Positions 40,872-48,405 of a stretch of DNA of 64,000 bases are shown here, in pieces; position 1 is the stretch's first letter; the number at the start of each line of letters is the position of its first letter. The DNA lies in contig NZ_PJRJ01000002.1 of NCBI RefSeq assembly GCF_003711395.1, positions 114,790 to 178,789 of the forward strand. Reading direction: 5' to 3'. The notes under the pieces were generated by a model. That model was not told the origin of the DNA, ran no database searches, and worked only from the letters and a program-made list of their open reading frames with translations. A program made the translations under genes and the position numbers. Source of the DNA: Acinetobacter sp. B51(2017) (GTDB lineage: Bacteria; Pseudomonadota; Gammaproteobacteria; Pseudomonadales; Moraxellaceae).

Positions 40872-41066
40872 GACGAACTCTTATCTGAGGAATAAAAAAA
40901 ATTAGTCTGTATTTTGCAAAAGAAGCGTAAAATACACAGGATATATAAGCAAAAACTGTTTCGGATTGAAAGTCTAATTCGAAATAAAAATAGAAATATT
41001 GCTTTTGCCATATTGTTTTAGCTGGTTTTGGGTATAATGCAGCACAGATTAGTTGAGGATTTATCA

Positions 41067-41408
41067 ATGACTGAACAAGTACGCGATACTGAAGCGTTAA
41101 TTCGTGATCAAATTGCTAAACATGCAGTATTACTGTACATGAAAGGCACACCACAATTTCCACAATGTGGTTTCTCTGCGCGCGCGGTTGAAGCACTCAG
41201 TCAAATTGGTCGTCCGTTTGCTTATGTAAACATTTTGGAAAACCAAGACATTCGTGCAACTTTGCCGCAAATTGCCAACTGGCCAACCTTTCCACAATTG
41301 TGGATCAATGGTGAGCTGATTGGTGGTAGCGATATCATGCTAGATATGTTCCAAAAAGGTGAACTACAACCTTTAGTTGAGCAGTATAGCCCAGCACCTG
41401 AAGCTTAA
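41067..41408 (+). CDS. grxD: Monothiol glutaredoxin (Grx4 type)
   Basis: 113 residues. Active site CGFS with Cys34 (TPQFPQCGFSARAV), glutathione-binding WPTFPQLWINGELIGGSDI. Grx4-type proteins bind a [2Fe-2S] cluster with glutathione and hand it on in iron-sulphur assembly. GAGG 9 bp before the ATG at 41067 selects it over an ATG 39 bp upstream. Terminator follows at once. Confidence 0.95.
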   Translation: MTEQVRDTEALIRDQIAKHAVLLYMKGTPQFPQCGFSARAVEALSQIGRPFAYVNILENQDIRATLPQIANWPTFPQLWINGELIGGSDIMLDMFQKGELQPLVEQYSPAPEA

Positions 41409-41433
41409 TTTTAAGCTTTTGTTGCGAAGTGAC

Positions 41434-41461
41434 AAAAAAGCGCCCGTAGGCGCTTTTTTTT
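41434..41461. terminator. Bidirectional terminator between grxD and the Lon-like gene
   Basis: AAAAAAGCGCC / GGCGCTTTTTT, CGTA loop; convergent genes on both sides. Confidence 0.85.
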
Positions 41462-44054
41462 ATGCTTCTGTTTCAGTGACTTGCTCAATCACTTCTTCGA
41501 CCGCATTTTGCTTTTTCTTGTCTTTTTTCTTTTTGTTTTTTTTCTTCTTCTTTTTCTTTGGCTCTTCTTCAAACTCGGCACCATCTTCTAAAGCTTGCCA
41601 ATATTCCAGTTGATCCATCACGGCTGCGAAAATTGAGCCTTTGCTATAACGACCTTTTTTATTTAAGCGACCCACTGGTCGCGCCATTAAAATCTCTAAA
41701 GCTTGGGCAATATTATCAATGGCGTGAATATGGAATTGACCTAAATTGACCGCTTCAATCACATCTTTACGCAGCATGAGATGTTGCATGTTTTGTCGTG
41801 GAATAATCACGCCTTGTTTGCCAGTTAAGCCTTGCAATTTACACGCATCAAAGAAACCTTCGATTTTCGCATTCACGCCACCAATCGGTTGCACTTGACC
41901 TAATTGGTTCATAGAACCGGTAATTGCCCAAGATTGATCAATTGGAATTTGGCTAATGGCAGAGATTAGGGCAGAAAGCTCCGCCACAGTCGCGCTATCG
42001 CCATCGACTTGACCATAACTTTGTTCAAAAGCCAAGGCCGCAGAGAAATGCAGGATTTGCTCACGACCAAAATGCGCTTTTAAGAACGATGACATCAACA
42101 GCACGCCTTTGGCATGTAAAGAACCACCAAGTTCTACACTGCGTTCAATATCGAGAATATCACCGCCACCTTGATATACCGATGCGGTTAGACGCGACGG
42201 TAAACCAAATTCCACGTCAGCATAATGAATTACCGATAAGGCATTGATCTGACCTAAACGATGACCTTTGGTTTCAATCAACTGTGTACCGCGGGTTAAA
42301 TCCTCCCAATACAACTCACGTAGATAGCCTAAGCGATACTGACGATGTTGTAAGGCCATATTAATATGTTGTTCGGTAACGATTTTGTCCTGCGACTTCT
42401 CTGCATGATGATGCGCTTCACGAATCAAATCACCTAAAGTTAAGGCGTGCAATGACAGCGAGCTTTGATCTTCGGCTTGACGGCTAGAATCGGTCAGGAG
42501 GGCGGCAAGAGCAGAGCGGTCAAATGGCAGCAACTTATCGCTTTGTACATAATCGGCAATCAGCTGCATATAGGCTTGTTCATTTCTTTCGTTACGTTGT
42601 AAGGTATCGGTAAAGTCAGCGCGAATTTTAAATACGCTGCCAAGCTCGGGTTCAACTTCTAAAATTTGATAGTAAATTTCAGGCTCAGCCAACAGCACTA
42701 CTTTAATGTTTAAGGGAATGGCCGCAGGTTCAATCGAGATACTGCCGGTTAGGGTCAGCATATGCTCGAGCGACGACAGTTTAAGTTGTCCTGATTTAAG
42801 TGCACGTTTCAGCCCTTGCCATGCATAAGGTTGCTCGAGCAGTTGTTCAGCTTCGAGCATTAAGAAACCGCCATTGGCACGGTGCAGTGCGCCTGAACGA
42901 ATTAAGGTAAAGTCGGTGGTGATGGTACCGTGTTGAGTCAGTTGTTCAACATGACCCAATAAGTTGTAATGAGTTGGGAAATCCTCAAACACCACAGGCG
43001 CACCACTATTGGCTTTATGTGAAATCACCACATTGGCTTGGTAGCGTGCCGGTACGCGGCTAAAATTACTCGGGCGGAAATCGTCTTCTTCTTGTTCTAA
43101 GATAATTTCTACATGAGCAATAATATCGTCAGCATAGTCTTTGAGATATTCTTTAAGACCTGCGACGTCCTTATATTTATTGGCTAAGGCGGTCATACGT
43201 GGCATAACCACTTGTTTAGCAATATCGCGGTTTAAGACTTGCACTTTGTCGCGCGCATGATCTTCTAAATCACCCAAATGTAAACCCAAACGATCAAGCT
43301 TTTTGTCCATATAGCGCATATTGGCCGCAATTTCATTTTGCTTGTCGTGACTTAAGGTGTCTAAATCTTCTTGAGTCAGTTCAATCAGCTTTTGATCTTT
43401 GTATTGTACTGGCACGAAGCAATGTTCATCATCACGCGACACCAACTTAAGATCTAATTCTGCGCCTTCTTTGGTGAGTTCAAGCAGTGCTTGCTGTTGT
43501 TCTAAACCCGTTTGTTGACGAATCACTTCAATATGGTTGTGATAGGTTTCGGTGCTAAAACGACGCTCGAGCTGTTTTAAAATGGTTTGCCAATGTTGAT
43601 GCAATTGCGCCTGAAATTTAGCCGCTTGCCCTGCGGGTAATTCAAGGGCAATCGGTTGGCGTGGCTGTTTAAAGTTATTTACATACACCCAATCGCTTGG
43701 CGTTGGCATGTCTTTGGCGTGTTGCTCAAGTAAACGCTTGACCATCGTGCGTTTACCAAGACCCGCGGTACCCACCGCAAAAATGTTATAGCCTGAATAC
43801 GGCAGTGCAATCCCTGCTTCTACCGAAGCACGCGCACGATCTTGGCCTAAAAAGTTATTCAGCGGCTTAATGCGTTTGGTTGAGGCCGGAATTTTAGCGT
43901 AATTGGGAATATGAGTCAGTTGGTCAGACCGTAAACGGGTTTTTTCTAAGGTGTTTTGAATATCATTTTGATCGAAAGCAGACACAAATTCTGCATGAGA
44001 GGGTTGTAATTGTTGCTCGCTTGGGGCGTTATTTTGCTCAAGTTTTTCGGTCAC
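41460..44054 (-). CDS. Lon-like ATP-dependent protease (LonB/YcbZ type, AAA_32 + S16)
   Basis: 864 residues from a GTG start (44054). N-terminal AAA module with a Walker A-like GTAGLGKRT, a long helical insertion (about residues 150-330, including ELTKEGAELDLKLVS and ALANKYKDVAGLKEYL), then a second part with GGFLMLEAEQLLEQPYAW (Walker B-like). The S16 protease domain has the catalytic pair Ser687 (GQVDGDSATVAE) and Lys730 (GGVNAKIEGFF), 43 residues apart as in Lon. It ends with a run of mostly lysines (about 832-853) and an acidic tail. Family role: degradation or handling of DNA/protein in E. coli YcbZ-like proteins is poorly known. No ribosome site stands out for the GTG. Confidence 0.85.
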   Translation of the reverse strand: MTEKLEQNNAPSEQQLQPSHAEFVSAFDQNDIQNTLEKTRLRSDQLTHIPNYAKIPASTKRIKPLNNFLGQDRARASVEAGIALPYSGYNIFAVGTAGLGKRTMVKRLLEQHAKDMPTPSDWVYVNNFKQPRQPIALELPAGQAAKFQAQLHQHWQTILKQLERRFSTETYHNHIEVIRQQTGLEQQQALLELTKEGAELDLKLVSRDDEHCFVPVQYKDQKLIELTQEDLDTLSHDKQNEIAANMRYMDKKLDRLGLHLGDLEDHARDKVQVLNRDIAKQVVMPRMTALANKYKDVAGLKEYLKDYADDIIAHVEIILEQEEDDFRPSNFSRVPARYQANVVISHKANSGAPVVFEDFPTHYNLLGHVEQLTQHGTITTDFTLIRSGALHRANGGFLMLEAEQLLEQPYAWQGLKRALKSGQLKLSSLEHMLTLTGSISIEPAAIPLNIKVVLLAEPEIYYQILEVEPELGSVFKIRADFTDTLQRNERNEQAYMQLIADYVQSDKLLPFDRSALAALLTDSSRQAEDQSSLSLHALTLGDLIREAHHHAEKSQDKIVTEQHINMALQHRQYRLGYLRELYWEDLTRGTQLIETKGHRLGQINALSVIHYADVEFGLPSRLTASVYQGGGDILDIERSVELGGSLHAKGVLLMSSFLKAHFGREQILHFSAALAFEQSYGQVDGDSATVAELSALISAISQIPIDQSWAITGSMNQLGQVQPIGGVNAKIEGFFDACKLQGLTGKQGVIIPRQNMQHLMLRKDVIEAVNLGQFHIHAIDNIAQALEILMARPVGRLNKKGRYSKGSIFAAVMDQLEYWQALEDGAEFEEEPKKKKKKKNKKKKDKKKQNAVEEVIEQVTETEA

Positions 44055-44239
44055 TGTATAGAATCCAAAACATAAATAAAAATGGAGTGAGGCTTTAAGG
44101 TATATGGGTTAGCCCTATAAATTCAAGCAAAACTACACCTGTACTAAGAAAATATTGATGAAGTTGTAATAAATACAGTTGAAACAGCCTGCATTAAGCG
44201 TTTGAATAGCGCTATTCGTTTTACAGAAAATAATAAGCA

Positions 44240-46354
44240 ATGACCACACAATCGACTGGATGGAAATCAGCGTTTGCCGCGTTTTTAGATCGACGTGCGC
44301 TGATTATGCTGTTCTTGGGTTTTTCTGCAGGTATTCCCATCCTGCTGATCTTTTCAAGTCTATCGCTTTGGCTGGGTGAAGCTGGCATTAGTAAAAGTGC
44401 TGTCACTTTTTTTAGTTGGGCGGCCTTGGGCTACTCATTTAAATTCGTCTGGGCACCTTTAATTGATGAATTGCCACTGCCTTATTTGAGCAAAGCTTTA
44501 GGTCGGCGCCGTGCTTGGTTGTTGGTTGCGCAAATTTTAATTATTTGTGCCATTGCGATCATGGCCTTTTCAGATCCAGCTTTAGGGCAAAGTCAGGTTT
44601 ATCAAATGGCGATTGGTGCGGTATTACTCGGTTTCTCTGCCGCTACCCAAGATATTGTGATTGATGCCTATCGTATTGAATTGGCCGAAACCCAAATGCA
44701 AACTGTGTTGGCTTCGACCTATAATGCAGGTTACCGCATTGGGATGATCGTCGCAGGGGCAGGTGCGCTGTTTTTAGCGGCATCATTGGGTACAGCCAAA
44801 GGCAACTATATTTACGATGCTTGGAAAATCACCTATTTAGCCATGGCAGCGATAATGTTGGTGGGAATTATCACCACCTTATGTATTCGTGAGCCGAATG
44901 TTGCGCGGGTCGAAAAACACTATCAACGTAGCGATTACTACCGTTTAGTACTGGTGTTTTTTGTGGCGGTCACTAGTTTTGTCGTCACTTATATGTATTC
45001 AGGTGATGTGGTTACAGGCATTAAAAGTCAATTTGAACTGAGCGATGCTTTTGTATTGTTTAGTTTGGAAAGTCTACGCTTTTTAACTGCGACTGCTGCA
45101 GCTTTATTGGTGGGTTCAAGCTTAGTCAAGTTTGGCGCGGTCAATCGTGAAATGGCCTATGCCACTTGGGTCAATCCGATTGCCGATTTCTTTAAACGTT
45201 ATGGTTTAAAACTCGCATTAGTCTTATTGTTGCTGATTGGTTTTTATCGTATTTCCGACATTATTGCTGGGGTAATTTCCAATGTGTTCTATCAAGACCT
45301 GAACTTTAGTAAAGAACAAATTGCCGAAGCAGTGAAAATCTACGGGGTAATTTTTAGCTTAGTCGGTGGCTTCTTAGGTGGTTTGTTGGCACAGCGTTTT
45401 AACATCATGAAACTGATGTTTGTTGGGGCAATTTTAGCCTCATCCACCAACCTCATTTTTATTGGTTTGGTCAAATCAGGCGATAAGTTTGATGAGGTTA
45501 GGATCAATGTTGGCAGCCAGCAATATGTCAGCAGCGTGGATGAAGTGGGCTATTTTAAGGTCACTGTACCGAGTCAGGCATTTGCTAACAGCAATCAACT
45601 GACTGTGCAAGCAAGTGTCAATCAGCAGCAACAGCAGGTCAGTGTTGCCTTGCCTTATTTAAATCAGGCAGCGCATGCGCAAATTCAATTGTTGCCCATT
45701 CAAGTCACGCCAGATGCCAGCCAAAGCATTGTGGTACAAGGGCAATTATTTACGGTGGATAGGGCACAGCTTCATCCCGAGCAGCCGGTCATTTTAGGTT
45801 TAAATGGCAAAGATTATCCGGCAAAAATGGATGAAAATGGCTTATTTAGTGCAGCGATTCCAGCGCTAGATCTATTACAAAGTCCAACTAAAACAGTGAC
45901 TGCACGCGCCAATGGATTAGAGGGTCAAGGTATTCAAGCAGCGTCTCATTATCAACTGAGTCCTGCGCAAAGTTTGGATATTGACCTAGAACCGTTGCCT
46001 GCGGTGGGGACAACTGAGCAAGTGGAAGTTAGTGGTAAGGTGATTAAACCCTATAGTCATGCATGGTTATACTTTGCCATTATTGTGGATAATTTGGCAT
46101 CAGGGTTGGCAGGCGCGGCATTTATTGCCTTTTTATCGAGTCTAACCAGTGTTTCCTTTACTGCGGTGCAATATGCGATTTTTAGCTCACTGATGACCTT
46201 AACCCCTAAAATTTTGGGTGGTTATTCAGGCACCATCGTGACCAATATTGGCTATCCAAACTTCTTTTTAATGACCACTTTAATTGGCATTCCAATTTTA
46301 TTGTTGGTGGTATGGGTGGCACGTCTATTAGGCCAGCATCAGCGACAAGGTTAA
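44240..46354 (+). CDS. ampG: AmpG-type muropeptide permease with a large extra soluble domain
   Basis: 704 residues. The MFS-type AmpG core is clear: LDRRALIMLFLGFSAGIPILLIFSSLSLWLGEAG, WAPLIDELPLP...LGRRRAWL and GFSAATQDIVIDAYRIELAE, the family signature. It imports 1,6-anhydro-muropeptides for recycling, upstream of AmpC induction. After the hydrophobic segment ending near residue 411 an insertion of about 190 residues (roughly 413-606) appears, beta-rich with two to three repeats of the form V-x-G...G-x-F-x-x-x-[VI]-P...V-x-A, absent in E. coli AmpG (491 residues). By my count eleven helices precede it, so it would face the periplasm. The remaining helices follow it. Confidence 0.85.
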   Translation: MTTQSTGWKSAFAAFLDRRALIMLFLGFSAGIPILLIFSSLSLWLGEAGISKSAVTFFSWAALGYSFKFVWAPLIDELPLPYLSKALGRRRAWLLVAQILIICAIAIMAFSDPALGQSQVYQMAIGAVLLGFSAATQDIVIDAYRIELAETQMQTVLASTYNAGYRIGMIVAGAGALFLAASLGTAKGNYIYDAWKITYLAMAAIMLVGIITTLCIREPNVARVEKHYQRSDYYRLVLVFFVAVTSFVVTYMYSGDVVTGIKSQFELSDAFVLFSLESLRFLTATAAALLVGSSLVKFGAVNREMAYATWVNPIADFFKRYGLKLALVLLLLIGFYRISDIIAGVISNVFYQDLNFSKEQIAEAVKIYGVIFSLVGGFLGGLLAQRFNIMKLMFVGAILASSTNLIFIGLVKSGDKFDEVRINVGSQQYVSSVDEVGYFKVTVPSQAFANSNQLTVQASVNQQQQQVSVALPYLNQAAHAQIQLLPIQVTPDASQSIVVQGQLFTVDRAQLHPEQPVILGLNGKDYPAKMDENGLFSAAIPALDLLQSPTKTVTARANGLEGQGIQAASHYQLSPAQSLDIDLEPLPAVGTTEQVEVSGKVIKPYSHAWLYFAIIVDNLASGLAGAAFIAFLSSLTSVSFTAVQYAIFSSLMTLTPKILGGYSGTIVTNIGYPNFFLMTTLIGIPILLLVVWVARLLGQHQRQG

Positions 46355-46441
46355 TGACACATAGCGGCAGTTCAAATTGAATTTTTCCCTTGAACTGCCT
46401 ATAGTGAAGTTTAGAAAATTCAACCAAAAGGATATTAGATC

Positions 46442-46843
46442 ATGCGCATGCTACATACCATGTTACGTGTAGGCAACTTAGAACGCTCATTGGCGTTTTA
46501 TACTGAGGTGCTTGGTATGACTTTACTTCGTAAACGTGATTACGAAGAAGGTCGTTTTACTTTAGCATTTGTGGGCTATGGTGATGAAGAAAATCATACT
46601 GTATTAGAACTTACCCATAACTGGGACACAGACAGCTATGAGCTGGGCAATGCCTATGGTCATATTGCCATTGCAGTAGATGATGCTTATCAAGCTTGTG
46701 CAGAAATTAAAGCGCGCGGCGGTAATGTGGTGCGTGAAGCGGGTCCAATGAAAGGTGGTGTGACGGTTATTGCCTTTGTTGAAGATCCTGACGGCTACAA
46801 AATTGAATTGATTCAACAAGATTCAAACGCGCGTAATAACTAA
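46442..46843 (+). CDS. gloA: Lactoylglutathione lyase (glyoxalase I)
   Basis: 133 residues. Converts methylglyoxal-glutathione hemithioacetal to S-lactoylglutathione. The four metal ligands His5, Glu56, His74 and Glu122 are at the positions known from E. coli GloA, which is Ni-activated. AAAGGA 8 bp before the ATG. Single gene, closed by a hairpin. Confidence 0.97.
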   Translation: MRMLHTMLRVGNLERSLAFYTEVLGMTLLRKRDYEEGRFTLAFVGYGDEENHTVLELTHNWDTDSYELGNAYGHIAIAVDDAYQACAEIKARGGNVVREAGPMKGGVTVIAFVEDPDGYKIELIQQDSNARNN

Positions 46844-46880
46844 GCGTGAGTGGTGTTGATGCTTGGCGTCACACTGTTTA

Positions 46881-46910
46881 AGCTCAGTCCGCTGTGACTG
46901 GGCTTTTTTA
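46881..46910 (+). terminator. Terminator after gloA
   Basis: AGCTCAGTC (46881-46889) / GACTGGGCT (46896-46904) with a G-U pair, then six T's. Confidence 0.75.
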
Positions 46911-46933
46911 TATTTATTTATCAAGGATGATCT

Positions 46934-47911
46934 ATGTTAAAGCTTCTCGCACTTGATCGTTTTACCATTTTATTATTTGTGATGGTGATCTTGGCCAGCT
47001 TTTTGCCAGTCTCTGGCGCAGCTGCTGAAGTATTTGCTCAGCTCACTACGGTTGCCATTGCGATTTTATTCTTTTTACATGGGGCTAAACTGTCACGACA
47101 AGCAGTACGTGATGGTATTTTGCATTGGAAATTACATGGCTTAGTTTTTTTATTTACCTTTGCTTTATTTCCGATTTTAGGTTTAGCAGCCAAACCGCTG
47201 TTATTGCCGCTACTTGGCCAAGAGTTGTATTGGGGCTTTTTATTCCTGTGCTTTTTACCCTCTACTGTACAATCCTCAATTGCTTTTACTTCTGTCGCGA
47301 ATGGCAATGTGGCAGGTGCGGTTTGTAGTGCCTCATTTTCCAATTTAATTGGCATGTTTATTAGCCCAATTTTAGTCAGCGTATTTATTTTAGGGCAAAG
47401 TCAGCATAATTTTGACCCAACCCAATCAATCATACAAATTACTTTATTGCTGTTAGTGCCGTTTGTTTTGGGGCAAATCTTGCGTCCTTGGGTGTTTCCT
47501 TTAATGCAAAAAATGCCCAAAATCGTTAAAGTGTTTGATCAAGGCTCAATCTTAATGGTGGTGTATGGTGCGTTTAGTAGCGCCGTGGTGGCAGGTCTAT
47601 GGCAACAAGTGAGTTTAACCACGTTAATGCTATTAATTTTAGTGTGTTCGGTATTGCTCACGCTGGTGATGCTACTGGCTTTATTGATTCCTAAATGGCT
47701 GGGCTTTAGTACAGCTGATCAACGTACCATTTTCTTTTGCGGTTCCAAAAAAACCTTAGCCAGTGGCGTACCTATGGCTCAGATTTTATTTATTGGTCAG
47801 CCGCTGGGAATGATTGTGTTACCGATTATGATTTTTCATCAAATTCAATTGATGGTCTGTGGCATTCTCGCTAACTACTGGGCGAAACACGCTCAAGCAT
47901 CTCAACAATAA
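46934..47911 (+). CDS. SBF-like bile acid:sodium symporter family protein (YfeH type)
   Basis: 325 residues, about ten hydrophobic segments. Conserved motif FFLHGAKLSRQAVRDGILHWKLHG, PSTVQSSIAFTSVANGNVAGAVCSASFSNLIG and, near the C-terminus, FFCGSKKTLASGVPMAQILF, which mark the SBF_like subgroup of the BART superfamily. Real substrates of this subgroup in bacteria are not known to me. AAGGA precedes the ATG. Confidence 0.88.
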   Translation: MLKLLALDRFTILLFVMVILASFLPVSGAAAEVFAQLTTVAIAILFFLHGAKLSRQAVRDGILHWKLHGLVFLFTFALFPILGLAAKPLLLPLLGQELYWGFLFLCFLPSTVQSSIAFTSVANGNVAGAVCSASFSNLIGMFISPILVSVFILGQSQHNFDPTQSIIQITLLLLVPFVLGQILRPWVFPLMQKMPKIVKVFDQGSILMVVYGAFSSAVVAGLWQQVSLTTLMLLILVCSVLLTLVMLLALLIPKWLGFSTADQRTIFFCGSKKTLASGVPMAQILFIGQPLGMIVLPIMIFHQIQLMVCGILANYWAKHAQASQQ

Positions 47912-47925
47912 ATTCGCTTTTATAA

Positions 47926-47954
47926 CAAGCTTCGCGTATAATACGCGCAGCTTG
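47926..47954 (+). promoter_or_regulatory. Near-perfect palindrome over the candidate -10 box of rpmE
   Basis: Two 14-base arms (47926-47939 and 47941-47954) match at 13 of 14 positions around one central base. TATAAT (47937-47942) sits at its centre. The 150-nt leader that follows has a GAATGG / CCATTC pairing (47996-48001 and 48034-48039). Confidence 0.4.
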
Positions 47955-48105
47955 TTGTGCTTAGCTCTGACGGTATCCGTCTCGGTGGGCCAAAAGAATG
48001 GTCTGTTGTGGTGTTGATCTGCTAAGAAATTAGCCATTCCTCAGTATTGAGAGTGATCAACTGCGATGACAGCAAAACCTTCTTAACTTTATGGAGTAAT
48101 CGACG

Positions 48106-48333
48106 ATGCGCGCCGATATTCACCCAAAATACGAAAACATCGTTGCAACTTGTTCATGTGGTAACGTAATCGAAACTCGTTCTGCGCTTGGTAAAGAAAC
48201 TATTTACCTTGACGTATGTTCAGCTTGCCACCCGTTCTACACTGGTAAACAAAAGAACGTGGACACTGGCGGTCGTATCGACAAGTTCAAACAACGTTTT
48301 GCTGGTATGTCACGTTCTATCAAACGTGGTTAA
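48106..48333 (+). CDS. rpmE: 50S ribosomal protein L31 (zinc-binding type)
   Basis: 75 residues. Zinc ligands Cys16, Cys18, Cys38 and Cys41 (ATCSCGN and [13 protein letters not shown]), so this is the C+ form, which acts as a zinc reserve in some species. Ends [13 protein letters not shown]...SRSIKRG. TGGAG before the ATG. Strong hairpins follow. Confidence 0.98.
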   Translation: MRADIHPKYENIVATCSCGNVIETRSALGKETIYLDVCSACHPFYTGKQKNVDTGGRIDKFKQRFAGMSRSIKRG

Positions 48334-48342
48334 TCCAAAGCG

Positions 48343-48370
48343 AAAAAAACGAGCCATTGGCTCGTTTTTT
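48343..48370 (+). terminator. Terminator after rpmE
   Basis: AAAAAACGAGCC / GGCTCGTTTTTT with an ATT loop. Confidence 0.85.
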
Positions 48371-48376
48371 TATAGC

Positions 48377-48405
48377 AAAAATGCGGGCAATGCCCGCATT
48401 TTTTT
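48377..48405. terminator. Second, bidirectional terminator between rpmE and the FimX-like gene
   Basis: AAAAATGCGGGCA / TGCCCGCATTTTT, one-base loop, with T runs on both strands. Confidence 0.85.

Noticed and set aside
41510..41565. Possible programmed -1 frameshift on the A-rich tract in the Lon-like gene.
   Set aside because: No stimulatory hairpin follows and the zero frame simply continues to a sensible end, so the tract is noted only as a low-complexity tail.
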